Shown piece after piece: positions 23,315 to 31,280 of a stretch of 64,000 bases of DNA. The position numbers were made by a program, and so were the translations under genes. Positions within the stretch are counted from its first letter, which is position 1. Each line of letters begins with the position of its first letter. Location: contig JAUYQP010000013.1 of the NCBI GenBank assembly GCA_030697205.1, positions 186,001 through 250,000 of the forward strand, given 5' to 3'. A model generated the notes under the pieces. The model was not told the origin of the DNA. It made no database searches and saw only the letters and a list, made by a program, of their open reading frames with translations. This DNA is from Mycobacteriales bacterium. Its GTDB lineage: Bacteria; Actinomycetota; Actinomycetes; Mycobacteriales; SCTD01.

Positions 23315-23998
23315 TCACACCGGACCGTCGCCGGGGCGCGGCGCGAAGGCCCCCCGGGCGGCGAGCGCGACCGTGGCCGCGTCGAGCTCGCGCCGGCGGG
23401 AGCGGTCCCAGGGCAGCTCCATCCCGGCGGCGGCGAGCAGCCGGTCGAGCAGCCCCGCCGTGAAGCCCCACACCAGCAGGTCCGCGACCTCGAAGCCGGG
23501 CCCGACCCAGCCGCTCGGGTGCGTGACGGAGACGCGGTTGGCCGGGTCGACGAGGTCGGACACGGGCACGCGGACGACGTCCGCCACCTCGGCCAGGTCG
23601 ACGGCGCGCACTGGGTGCGGCTCGCGCCAGAAGGCGAGCACCGGGTGGACGACGAAGCCCGACGGCGGGATGTAGAGGCTCGGCAGCAGGCCGAGGACGT
23701 CGACCGAGGAGGCGTCGAGGCCGACCTCCTCCTCCGCCTCACGCAGCGCCGCCGCGACCGGCCCGTCGTCCTCGGGGTCGACCGCCCCGCCGGGGAAGGC
23801 CGGCTGGCCGGCGTGGGAGCGCAGGGTGTGGGCCCGCTCGATGAGCAGCAGGTCCGGTCCGTGCGGCCCCTCGGCGAACAGCACGAGCACCGCGCTGTCG
23901 CGGCCGCCCTCGGCAGGCGGGGCGAAGCGCGTGAAGTCCTCGACCCGCAGGGCGGGCAGCGCGTCGACGAGCGGCTGCAGCCAGGCAGGGACGGTCAC
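23315..23998 (-). CDS. NUDIX hydrolase, CoA pyrophosphatase type
   Basis: This 227-residue protein has the CoA pyrophosphatase signature LLLIERAHTLRSHAGQPAFPGG followed by the Nudix box GGAVDPEDDGPVAAALREAEEEVGL. It would cleave CoA or related nucleotides to 3',5'-ADP and phosphopantetheine. Order and strand match Rv3672c. Its start overlaps the stop of the thioredoxin-like gene. A 13-bp tandem duplication (GTCACACCGGACC at 23301-23326) covers its stop codon, a small curiosity without apparent effect on the protein. Confidence 0.92.
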   Translation of the reverse strand: MTVPAWLQPLVDALPALRVEDFTRFAPPAEGGRDSAVLVLFAEGPHGPDLLLIERAHTLRSHAGQPAFPGGAVDPEDDGPVAAALREAEEEVGLDASSVDVLGLLPSLYIPPSGFVVHPVLAFWREPHPVRAVDLAEVADVVRVPVSDLVDPANRVSVTHPSGWVGPGFEVADLLVWGFTAGLLDRLLAAAGMELPWDRSRRRELDAATVALAARGAFAPRPGDGPV

Positions 23999-24573
23999 AC
24001 CGTCACGCCCAGGTGGGTCTTCACCAGGTCGAGCATCTCCTGCAGCGACGCGATCTCCCCGCGCTCGACGTGGGCGACCCGGCCGTCGGCGGCGAGGAAG
24101 ACGGTGACGGGCGGCCCCGCGCTGTAGGTGCGGAAGAAGGCACCGTCATCGTCGACCAGCGACGGGTAGCGCATGCCGGCCGCGACCGCGAAGTCGAGGC
24201 CCTTGTCGAGGTCGTCCTGGGTGAGCACGCCGACGACGTCGACCTTCCCGGTCGCGCGGGTCGCGAGCTGCACCAGCTCGGGGATCTCGCGCTTGCACGG
24301 GTCGCACCACGAGCCCCACGCGTTGACCAGCGTCGGCCGGCCGGTCCCGGTCGCCTGCATCCGCACCGCCGGCCCACCGCCCAGGCACGCCAGCTCGAGG
24401 TCGGGCAGCTCGGCCGACAGCCCCGGTGGGCAGGCCGCCAGCGCGGCGCGCTCGCGCAGCCCTACGAGCTCAGCGGACTCCGGGTCGCCCCCTGCCCGGA
24501 CGGCCTGCACGACGAAAGCGGCCGCGAGCAGGACGACGACGACCGCGAAGCCCACCACCTGCTTGCGCGTCAC
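23995..24573 (-). CDS. TlpA/ResA-like membrane-anchored thioredoxin
   Basis: This 192-residue protein has an N-terminal signal anchor ([20 protein letters not shown]). Its thioredoxin fold has the active site WCDPC in [18 protein letters not shown] and a cis-proline region [12 protein letters not shown]. It faces the outside and would reduce or isomerise disulfides, for example in cytochrome c or cell-wall proteins; the nearby MarP disulfide is a possible but unproven partner. The GTG start overlaps the nth stop (GTGA). It is the counterpart of Rv3673c. Two further cysteines (AACPPG, ELACLGG) lie before the active site. Confidence 0.92.
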   Translation of the reverse strand: MTRKQVVGFAVVVVLLAAAFVVQAVRAGGDPESAELVGLRERAALAACPPGLSAELPDLELACLGGGPAVRMQATGTGRPTLVNAWGSWCDPCKREIPELVQLATRATGKVDVVGVLTQDDLDKGLDFAVAAGMRYPSLVDDDGAFFRTYSAGPPVTVFLAADGRVAHVERGEIASLQEMLDLVKTHLGVTV

Positions 24574-25292
24574 CGGAACGCCTCCGGGCCCTTGACCAGG
24601 GCAGCCGCCATTTCGGGGTCGGTCGGGCCGATGCCGTAGGAGGGGCACAGGGCCGCGATCGAGCAGGCGCCGCAGGCCGGCTTGCGGGCGTGGCAGACCC
24701 GGCGGCCGTGGAAGATCACCCGGTGGGAGAACATCGTCCACGTCGCCTTCGGCAGCAGGTCCGCGACCACGGCCTCCACCTTGACCGGGTCCTCCTCCTC
24801 GGTCCACGCGAAGCGCCGCACCAGCCGGCCGAAGTGGGTGTCGACGGTCAGCCCGGGCACTCCGTAGGCGTTGCCGAGGACGACGTTGGCGGTCTTGCGG
24901 CCGATCCCGGGCAGGGTCACCAGGTCCTCGAGCCGCGCGGGGACCTCCCCGTCGTACCTCTCGACGAGCGCCGCACCGAGGCCGATCAGCGAGGTCGTCT
25001 TGTTGCGGTAGAAGCCAGTGGGGCGGATCAGCGCCTGGAGCTCCTCGCGGTCGGCGCCGGCGTAGTCCGCGGCGGTGCGGTAGCGGCGGAACAGCGCCGG
25101 CGTGACCTCGTTGACGCGCTTGTCGGTGCACTGCGCCGACAGGATGGTCGCGACCGCGAGCTCGAGCGGGCTCGTGAAGTCGAGCTCGCAGTGGGCGTCG
25201 GGGTGCGCGAGCGCTAGCTCGCGGTCGGTGCGGCGGGCCCGCCGGACCAGCCCGGTGCGCGTCTCGGGGGCGCGACGGGGACGGGGCGGCAC
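24570..25292 (-). CDS. nth: Endonuclease III (DNA glycosylase/AP lyase)
   Basis: A base-excision-repair glycosylase of 240 residues. The catalytic Lys is in [10 protein letters not shown] and the catalytic Asp in [10 protein letters not shown]. The helix-hairpin-helix is [13 protein letters not shown]. The iron-sulfur cluster ligands follow C-x6-C-x2-C-x5-C ([17 protein letters not shown]). All functional parts are present. The GTG at 25292 is preferred because TACGCT lies 7 nt upstream on the minus strand. The gene heads a run nth-tlpA-nudix with overlapping starts and stops, the same order as Rv3674c-Rv3672c. Confidence 0.96.
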   Translation of the reverse strand: MPPRPRRAPETRTGLVRRARRTDRELALAHPDAHCELDFTSPLELAVATILSAQCTDKRVNEVTPALFRRYRTAADYAGADREELQALIRPTGFYRNKTTSLIGLGAALVERYDGEVPARLEDLVTLPGIGRKTANVVLGNAYGVPGLTVDTHFGRLVRRFAWTEEEDPVKVEAVVADLLPKATWTMFSHRVIFHGRRVCHARKPACGACSIAALCPSYGIGPTDPEMAAALVKGPEAFR

Positions 25293-25299
25293 GCGGTCG

Positions 25300-25305
25300 A
25301 GCGTA
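25300..25305 (-). promoter_or_regulatory. -10 box of nth (leaderless)
   Basis: The minus strand reads TACGCT, then 7 nt, then the GTG at 25292. Confidence 0.6.
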
Positions 25306-25395
25306 CGTCCGGGGGAGATCACTCGCCCGAGCGGGTGACGCCGCGCGGGAGCTTCTCAAGGATCACCGGGATCGTGACGAACTTCTCCGTGACGG

Positions 25396-25408
25396 TGACA
25401 GAGAGTGA
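25396..25408 (+). promoter_or_regulatory. BldD-box-like palindrome ahead of the RsiG homologue
   Basis: TGACAGAGAGTGA fits the Streptomyces BldD consensus TNACNCWGNGTNA at every fixed position but one (G for C). It is 17 nt before the ATG at 25426, within a cluster of GTGAC repeats (25374, 25389, 25395, 25405). Whether a BldD exists in this organism is not known from the window. Confidence 0.35.
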
Positions 25409-25425
25409 CTGTCGAGGAGGAGACC

Positions 25426-25980
25426 ATGGACGCCGTGGAGATGGTGCGCCCGCCTGCCCCCCGGGGCAGCCGGGCGGCGAAGGGCGCCCCGCACCCCGTG
25501 CCGCAGCGCAGCGGCGACTACGCCCACCTGACGCTCGACTCCCTGCGCTCCTACCGCAAGGCGCTGTCGGCCGAGGAGGGCAAGGTCTCCTACTGGCGCC
25601 GCATCATCCAGGCCCGCCTCGACGTCCTGCGCGAGGGCAAGACCGCGACCCTCGACGCCGACCACCTGCGCCCGGTCCTCACCGACGAGCGGGTCACCTC
25701 CGGTCGGGCCGTGCTCGTCGAGGTGCTCGACCACGACGACATCCCGCCGCTGCCCAACCTCGCCGAGCTGTGGGACCGCCGCGTCCCGCCCGGAGACGTC
25801 GAGAGCGAGGCGCGCCTCGACGCGGACCTCGCGACCGCCGAGGCCCAGCTGTCGGCCTACCGCGCCGCGCTGCACCGCCGGATCGGCGACGCGACCGGCG
25901 AGCTCATCGCCCGCTACCGCGAGCACCCGTCGCTGTGCCTGTCGGCGCTGCCCGTGGAGCCCGAGCGCCGGGCGGTCTGA
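25426..25980 (+). CDS. rsiG: RsiG-like cyclic-di-GMP-binding anti-sigma factor
   Basis: This 184-residue helical protein has, in its first coiled-coil helix, E51-x3-S55-x2-R58-x3-Q62-x3-D66. This is exactly the cyclic-di-GMP motif E(X)3S(X)2R(X)3Q(X)3D of Streptomyces RsiG. The second helix has E139-x3-S143-x2-R146 and then His150 and Gly154 where Gln and Asp are expected, so the second copy is degenerate. RsiG holds the sporulation or motility sigma factor WhiG inactive when loaded with cyclic di-GMP. The ATG at 25426 is chosen for its ribosome site GAGGAGGAG. WhiG is not in this window; the REC-GGDEF cyclase is. Confidence 0.8.
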   Translation: MDAVEMVRPPAPRGSRAAKGAPHPVPQRSGDYAHLTLDSLRSYRKALSAEEGKVSYWRRIIQARLDVLREGKTATLDADHLRPVLTDERVTSGRAVLVEVLDHDDIPPLPNLAELWDRRVPPGDVESEARLDADLATAEAQLSAYRAALHRRIGDATGELIARYREHPSLCLSALPVEPERRAV

Positions 25981-26008
25981 GAACCCCTTGCGCGGGTAGG
26001 AGCCGACC

Positions 26009-26248
26009 GTGCGCGCCCTCCCCCTGACACTGCTGCTCCCGCTGGGTCTGCTGCTGCTCATGCTCGTCATGGAGCGGGTCGAGCAGCCGCTGCGGCGCGC
26101 CTCGGTGGGCGACCAGCTCGAGGCGTTCTTCGACAGCGCACGCCCCGAGGACGTCGAGGCCTTCGTCAGCGAGGGCGCCGCGCCGGCCCTGGAGCGCTAC
26201 TGGCGCAGACGGCGACTCGGCGGTCTCCTGCCCGGTCGGTCGCGCTGA
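26009..26248 (+). CDS. Small membrane protein preceding crp
   Basis: This 79-residue protein has one strongly hydrophobic N-terminal helix (LPLTLLLPLGLLLLMLVM) and a short charged cytoplasmic or external tail rich in Arg at the end. Nothing in it is diagnostic. Its place directly upstream of crp is that of Rv3675, a membrane protein of unknown role. It begins 28 nt after the RsiG homologue ends, so the two may share a transcript. It uses a GTG start. Confidence 0.65.
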   Translation: MRALPLTLLLPLGLLLLMLVMERVEQPLRRASVGDQLEAFFDSARPEDVEAFVSEGAAPALERYWRRRRLGGLLPGRSR

Positions 26249-26302
26249 CGCAGGGGTGACGTGGAACACTCCGTCAGCAGCATCGACGACGGAGGGTGAG
26301 CG

Positions 26303-26977
26303 GTGGACGAGGTCCTCGCGAGGGCAGGCCTGTTCCAGGGCATCGCGACCGAGGCGGCTGAGGCCGTCGCGGCGTCACTCGAGTACGCCGACTACACCCG
26401 CGGCGACGCCGTCTTCGAGGAGGGCGAGCAGGGCGACACGCTCTACATCGTCCTGACCGGCAAGGTGAAGATCGGGCGCAAGGCCGCCGACGGCCGCGAG
26501 AACATGCTGTCGGTCATGGGACCGTCCGACATGTTCGGCGAGCTGTCGCTGTTCGACCCGGGTCCGCGCACCGCGACCGCGACGGTCGTCACCGACGCCC
26601 GGCTCGCCTCGCTCGCGCACACCTCGCTGCGGCCGTGGATCACCGACCGGCCCGAGATCGCCGAGCAGCTGCTCCGCGTGCTGGCGCGTCGCCTTCGTCG
26701 TACCAACGACGCCCTGGCCGACCTCATCTTCACCGACGTCCCCGGCCGGGTCGCCAAGGCGTTGCTCGGCCTCGCCGACCGCTTCGGCACCGAGGAGGAC
26801 GAGGGCACCCGCGTGCACCACGACCTCACCCAGGAGGAGCTCGCGCAGCTCGTCGGCGCGTCCCGCGAGACCGTCAACAAGGCGCTCGCGGACTTCGCGT
26901 CGCGCGGCTGGCTGCGGGTCGACTCGCGCGCGGTGACGATCCTCGACCCCGAGCGCCTCGCCCGCCGCGCCCGCTAG
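26303..26977 (+). CDS. crp: Crp/Fnr-family cAMP receptor protein
   Basis: This 224-residue protein has a cyclic-nucleotide-binding domain with the phosphate-binding cassette [18 protein letters not shown], a dimerisation helix and a C-terminal winged helix ([20 protein letters not shown] recognition region). The cassette Glu, Arg and Thr needed for cAMP contact are present. It is the counterpart of Rv3676 and of GlxR. A ribosome site GGAGGGTGAG precedes the GTG. A perfect Crp operator lies at 6134 and a partial one at 12776. cAMP could come from the cyclase at 27795. Confidence 0.96.
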   Translation: MDEVLARAGLFQGIATEAAEAVAASLEYADYTRGDAVFEEGEQGDTLYIVLTGKVKIGRKAADGRENMLSVMGPSDMFGELSLFDPGPRTATATVVTDARLASLAHTSLRPWITDRPEIAEQLLRVLARRLRRTNDALADLIFTDVPGRVAKALLGLADRFGTEEDEGTRVHHDLTQEELAQLVGASRETVNKALADFASRGWLRVDSRAVTILDPERLARRAR

Positions 26978-27013
26978 CTAGCGCCCGCACCTTCCGGCGT
27001 CCGATCCCCTGGC

Positions 27014-27072
27014 GATCGGGTGGCTTTCGTCGGCGTGTTGCCGCCCGACACGCCGAGATGACCCACCCATTC
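27014..27072. repeat. 59-bp dispersed palindromic element, copy A
   Basis: GATCGGGTGG (27014-27023) and CCACCCATTC (27063-27072) are outer arms (8 of 10 pairs); the inner blocks GGCTTTCGTCGGCG and CGACACGCCGAG are shared with copy B at 48473-48531, also 59 bp. It follows crp. Confidence 0.75.
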
Positions 27073-27084
27073 CCCGGGAGGGTC

Positions 27085-27107
27085 GGTGACGGCGGGCCGC
27101 CGTCACC
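27085..27107. terminator. Bidirectional terminator between crp and the DUF695 gene
   Basis: GGTGACGGCG (27085-27094) and CGCCGTCACC (27098-27107) form a perfect 10-bp stem with a 3-nt loop, covering the stop codon of the minus-strand gene. Confidence 0.7.
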
Positions 27108-27573
27108 GCTCGTCGAGCTCGTCGGGGCGCAGCGGCTCCTCGCCGGGCTCGAGCAGGCCGGCGATCTCGCGCAGCCCTTTCCACGTGGGGTCGTCGATCG
27201 CGAACACCTGCACGTCATGGGTGTCGAGCCCCGGCGGCGGCTCGGCCTGCCAGCGCTCGAGCACGGCGGTGCTGCGGGCGTAGGCGACGTACTCCCGCAC
27301 GCCCTGCAGCGTCAGCGACGACACCAGCCGCGCCTCGCTGCCGAGCGCGTCGACGAGCGCCTGCTCGAAGGACCGCAGCAGCGGCGCGTCGAGCTCGCCC
27401 GGCTGCCCGAGCGCGTCGGGCTCGTTGAGGTGCACGCCGAGCCCCACCTGCACGGGGTGGCTCGGGAAGGGCGCGGCCAGGGCCACCGCCTCGTCGACGA
27501 GGGTGATGACGGGCAGGCCGTCGGAGGTCGCGGTCAGGGTCACCCAGCGCGGGGGCAGGCTGTCGAGGTCCAC
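27103..27573 (-). CDS. DUF695-like protein
   Basis: This 156-residue soluble protein contains PPRWVTLTATSDGLPVITLVDEAV, a strand-rich start resembling DUF695. Later parts, LVSSLTLQGVREYVAYARST and VQVFAIDDPTWKGLREIAGLL, also resemble DUF695 proteins, which carry a YAR/ESQ-type motif and a C-terminal DPxW segment. The family has no known function. It is transcribed away from the tandem 48-bp palindromes and converges with crp. The assignment is moderate. Confidence 0.65.
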   Translation of the reverse strand: MDLDSLPPRWVTLTATSDGLPVITLVDEAVALAAPFPSHPVQVGLGVHLNEPDALGQPGELDAPLLRSFEQALVDALGSEARLVSSLTLQGVREYVAYARSTAVLERWQAEPPPGLDTHDVQVFAIDDPTWKGLREIAGLLEPGEEPLRPDELDER

Positions 27574-27630
27574 CCGCCCATCCCACCACCCGCCAGGGGT
27601 TCGCCCGCCGTCCGGTCCCGTGTCCGGGCG

Positions 27631-27678
27631 GATGTGGCGATCACGCAGGCGGGTGCGCGCTCACGTGATCGCCACATC
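27631..27678. repeat. 48-bp palindromic element, first copy
   Basis: GATGTGGCGATCACG and CGTGATCGCCACATC form perfect 15-bp arms around an 18-nt loop. An identical unit lies at 27717-27764. Confidence 0.85.
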
Positions 27679-27716
27679 CCGGAGCGGGTCGGGCGTCGGC
27701 GTACCGGCCATGGGCT

Positions 27717-27764
27717 GATGTGGCGATCACGCAGGCGGGTGCGCGCTCACGTGATCGCCACATC
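27717..27764. repeat. 48-bp palindromic element, second copy
   Basis: Identical over all 48 positions to the copy at 27631-27678, with 38 bp of unrelated sequence between them. Both lie between the large cyclase gene and the DUF695 gene; as RNA each would be a strong stem-loop just past the end of the cyclase gene. Confidence 0.85.
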
Positions 27765-27794
27765 CCGAGGGGGTACGACGCAACCGCCCGCGGG

Positions 27795-30700
27795 TCAGGG
27801 TGCGGCGAGCAGGCGCTCGGTGGCGGCGACCTCGGAGCGCTGGCCGGTCGAGCGGGCGACTGCGAGCGCCTCCTGCAGCGCAGCCGTCGCGCCGTCGGGG
27901 TCGCCGGTGGCCCGCAGCGCGGCCGCGAGGGCGCGCAGCGAGAGGACCCGCGACCGCACGTCCTCCGCGGGCAGGTCGACGGCCTCGCGGGCGGCCACGA
28001 GCCCCTCGTCGGTGCGCCCCAGCTGCACCAGCAGGCCGGCCCGGTGGGCGAGGGCCTGGCGGCGGGGGAAGAGCAGCGCGGGTGCGCTGCTGGCACCCAC
28101 CGCGGCGTCGAGCTCGGCCAGGGCCTCCTCCAGCCGACCGCGGGCGCGCAGGACCTGCGCGAGCAGCACCTTCGCCCCGAGGGCGGCGTGCGGCTCGAGG
28201 TCGAGGCTCGCGAGCAGCGCGGACGCCTGCCAGACCGCGCCCTCGGCGGCGTCGAGGTCGCCGCGGTCGAGGTGGGCGTAGCCCGCGGCGACGTGGGCGA
28301 GCGAGGCAGTGACCGGGTGGTGCCCGCGCTCGGCGACCTCGACGGCCTCGGCCAGCAGCGCCACGGCGCGGTCGGGGTCGTCGGCGCCGCGGGCGGCAAC
28401 CCCCTGCGCGACGAGGGCGAGCGACTGCCCCCAGGCGTCGCCGAGCTCAGCGAAGCGCTCGGTCGCGCGGGCCGACTCCTCGGCGCCGGTGGCGACGTCG
28501 CCGAGCTCGGCGGCCGCGAGCGCGTCGATGGTGAGCAGGGCCGCGACGCCCCACCGCTCCTGCATGGCCTCGCCGAGCGGCAGCACCGAGCCGGCCAGGT
28601 CACGCGCCTCGGTGAAACGGCCCTGCAGCAGCCGCACCAGGCCCTCGGTGCCCGCGACCCAGGACAGCCCGCCCATGTCCTCGAGCGCGGAGAAGACCTC
28701 CGCCGCCTCCTCGAGGACCTGCTCCGCGAGGGGGTAGTCGCCTCGGGTGGTCGCGCTCCAGGCCAGGTGCTGCAGGGCCCAGCCCGCACCGCGCTGGTCG
28801 GCCACCGCCACGGCCAGCGCATGGGCCTCGCGGAAGCGCGCCTCCGCGTCGCGCAGCCGGCCGTCGACGTAGTCGAGCAGCCCGAGCCGCCGCAGCGCCT
28901 CCCCGGTGACCCGGTCGATGCCGGCCGTCGAGGCGGCCGCGAGCGCCGACACCAGCGCCTGGCGCGCACCGACGAGGTCCCCCCGCTTGCGGCGCAGCTC
29001 CCCCAGCACCACGAGGGCTCCCGCCCGCACACCCTCCTCGGCGACGGCCAGCGCGGGCCGGAGCTGCTCCTCGGCCTCGTCGAGGCGGTGCTGTGCGACG
29101 AGGGCCTCCGCGTGCGCCACCCGCACCGGGATCACGAGGTCGCCGGGCAAGGGCCCGAACGGGCCGGTCGCGTCGAGCGCGAGGGCGCGCGCGAGCACCC
29201 GCTCGGCGGTCGCTGCGTCGTCGCGGCCCAGCGCCGCCTGGCCGACCCGGGCCAGCGCGGTGAAGGCGACCCCGCGGGCCGCCCACGCGGGGTCGTCGGA
29301 CGCGAGACCCATCTCGGCTGCCAGCCGGACGGCCCGCTCCCCTTGCGAGGCGGTGACGAGGTCGGCCTCTGCCGTGCGGCTGCCGTCGTCCTGCGCGTGC
29401 AGCGCCGCGGCCGCGTGCCGACGGGCCCGCTCGGCCTTCGCCAGACCCGAGTAGGCGACGTCACGCACCAGCGTGTGGGTGAACCGCAGCGCGCCGCCCT
29501 CCGGGTCGGGTTCGAGCAGCCGCCGCTCGGTGAGCTCGCGCAGCGCGGCGTCGACGACGTCGGGCTCGCCGTGGCCGGAGGCCCTCCCGACCGCCTCGAG
29601 GCCGGCCCGCGTGAGCCGCTGACCGAGCACGCTCGCGTCGCGCAGCACGCCCTTGGCGGCCCCGTCGAGCCCGTCGATGCGCGCGGCGAGGACGGCCTGG
29701 ACGCCCGCCGGGACGTCCTCGGTCAGCTCGCCGTCGAGGACCCAGCCTCGCTCGTCGCGGCGCAGCAGGCCGCGGTCGACGAGCAGGTGCAGCAGCTCGG
29801 CGAGGAAGAAGGGGTTGCCCTGCGCGCGCGACAGCAGCGCCTCGCGGACCTGAGGCTCGAGATCGGTGTCACCGAGGTAGGCCCGCAGCAACCGCTCGAC
29901 CGCCGGCTCCTCGAGCGGCAGGAGCGGCAGCACCTCGACCTGCGGCAGGCCACGCCACCACTCGGAGGTGCTGACCATCTCGTGGCGGCCGACGCCGAGC
30001 AGCAGCACCCGTCCCGGCACCCCGGCCGCGACGTCGAGCAGCCCCTCGAGCATCGTCGGGGTCGCCCAGTGGAGGTCGTCGACGACCAGCAGCAGGAGGT
30101 CCTCCGCGGCCAGCGCGGCGAACAGCGCCGCCACGGCCTGCCGCACCTGGTCCCCGCCGGTGGGAGTGCCGGGCGTCGCCCCGTCGCGCGGCGGACCCGC
30201 AGAGTCCTCCTCGAGGCCCAGCAGTTGCTGCAGCCGCTCCGTCATCGACGGCGGGACGCTGCCCGGCCAGGTGGGGTGCTCCAGCCGGGCGACAGTGCGG
30301 GCCACCCGCTCACGAGCGGTGTCGACGTCGTCGCCCTCACCGATGCCGCAGGCGGTGCGGACCATCTCCGCGACGGCAGCGAGGTCTCGCCCCTCGCCGT
30401 ACGGCGCACACCGCCCCCACAGCACCCGGGCCCCCGGCAGCTCACCCGCGAAGCGGGCGATCTCCTGTGCCAGCCGGGTCTTGCCGACGCCGGCGTCGCC
30501 GGTGACCAGCACGGTGCGGGCGACACCGCGCTCCGACGCGTCGAGCAGCCGGCCGACCAGCAGCCCGAGCTCCGCGTCGCGGCCGAGGAACGGAGCCTCG
30601 TCGCCGAGGCCGAGCCGCGACGCCCCTGCCGACCGCAGGCCGACGAGCTCGAAGGCCTCGACGAGCTCGCGCTTGCCCTTCAGCCGCAGCGGCGCCAGCG

Positions 30701-31280
30701 CCCGCCACGACGCGATCGACATGGTGGCGAGCGCCGTGTCGCGCCCGGCGTAGACCGCCCCGACACCGGCCGCGTCGGACAGCCGCGACGCGGTGTTGAC
30801 GGTGTCTCCGACGACGGTGTAGCTCAGGTGGGCCTGCACGCCCGCGAGGACCTCGCCGGTGTTGAGGCCGACCCGCAGCCCGAGCCGCCGGCCACCACCG
30901 CTCTCCTCCTCGACGACCCGGCGCACCGCCGACTGCATCCGGGCCGCGGCCCGCACCGCCCGCTCCACGTCGTCCTCGTGGGCGGTCGGCGCACCCCACA
31001 CCGCCATCAGCCCGTCACCGGTGAGCTTGTCGACGTGTCCGCCGTAGTCGGCGACGACCTTGGTCAGCGTCGACAGCACCCGGTCGGTGACGACACCGAC
31101 CCGCTCCGGGTCGAGCTCCTCCGACCAGCTGGTGAAGTCCGACAGGTCACCGAAGACCACCGTGACGACGCGGCGCTCCGCGGTGATGTCGGCGGCCGCG
31201 GTCTCGCGCAGCGGGGTCCCGCACGAGAAGCAGAAGCGCGCACCCGGCACGGCCGGCGTGCCGCACGCCGGGCAGGTCAT
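27795..31280 (-). CDS. Adenylate cyclase-AAA ATPase-TPR regulator
   Basis: The protein is large (1161 residues). It starts with a zinc ribbon (CPACG and CFSCG, residues 3-21), then a class III cyclase domain (about 35-210) with both metal aspartates (VVFGDLSDF and KLTGDGLM), the adenine-specifying Lys, Asp in VVGDTVNTASRL, and the transition-state Asn and Arg. A STAND-type AAA domain follows, with Walker A GDAGVGKTRL and Walker B LLLLVVDDLHW. The last 600 residues are TPR-like helices. It should make cAMP under control of an unknown signal. It is the last gene of the operon from 33459 and overlaps the MBL gene (ATGA). Confidence 0.93.
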   Translation of the reverse strand: MTCPACGTPAVPGARFCFSCGTPLRETAAADITAERRVVTVVFGDLSDFTSWSEELDPERVGVVTDRVLSTLTKVVADYGGHVDKLTGDGLMAVWGAPTAHEDDVERAVRAAARMQSAVRRVVEEESGGGRRLGLRVGLNTGEVLAGVQAHLSYTVVGDTVNTASRLSDAAGVGAVYAGRDTALATMSIASWRALAPLRLKGKRELVEAFELVGLRSAGASRLGLGDEAPFLGRDAELGLLVGRLLDASERGVARTVLVTGDAGVGKTRLAQEIARFAGELPGARVLWGRCAPYGEGRDLAAVAEMVRTACGIGEGDDVDTARERVARTVARLEHPTWPGSVPPSMTERLQQLLGLEEDSAGPPRDGATPGTPTGGDQVRQAVAALFAALAAEDLLLLVVDDLHWATPTMLEGLLDVAAGVPGRVLLLGVGRHEMVSTSEWWRGLPQVEVLPLLPLEEPAVERLLRAYLGDTDLEPQVREALLSRAQGNPFFLAELLHLLVDRGLLRRDERGWVLDGELTEDVPAGVQAVLAARIDGLDGAAKGVLRDASVLGQRLTRAGLEAVGRASGHGEPDVVDAALRELTERRLLEPDPEGGALRFTHTLVRDVAYSGLAKAERARRHAAAALHAQDDGSRTAEADLVTASQGERAVRLAAEMGLASDDPAWAARGVAFTALARVGQAALGRDDAATAERVLARALALDATGPFGPLPGDLVIPVRVAHAEALVAQHRLDEAEEQLRPALAVAEEGVRAGALVVLGELRRKRGDLVGARQALVSALAAASTAGIDRVTGEALRRLGLLDYVDGRLRDAEARFREAHALAVAVADQRGAGWALQHLAWSATTRGDYPLAEQVLEEAAEVFSALEDMGGLSWVAGTEGLVRLLQGRFTEARDLAGSVLPLGEAMQERWGVAALLTIDALAAAELGDVATGAEESARATERFAELGDAWGQSLALVAQGVAARGADDPDRAVALLAEAVEVAERGHHPVTASLAHVAAGYAHLDRGDLDAAEGAVWQASALLASLDLEPHAALGAKVLLAQVLRARGRLEEALAELDAAVGASSAPALLFPRRQALAHRAGLLVQLGRTDEGLVAAREAVDLPAEDVRSRVLSLRALAAALRATGDPDGATAALQEALAVARSTGQRSEVAATERLLAAP

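Noticed and set aside
21618-23675. A 685-codon plus-strand frame over marP and the NUDIX gene
   Set aside because: It is the complement of marP and its neighbour, which have full catalytic motifs; the frame itself has none.
27631-27764. The 48-bp palindromes as Crp operators (TGTGGCGATCAC)
   Set aside because: The spacing between GTG and CAC is wrong for TGTGA-N6-TCACA, and the whole 15-bp arm, not the core, is conserved.
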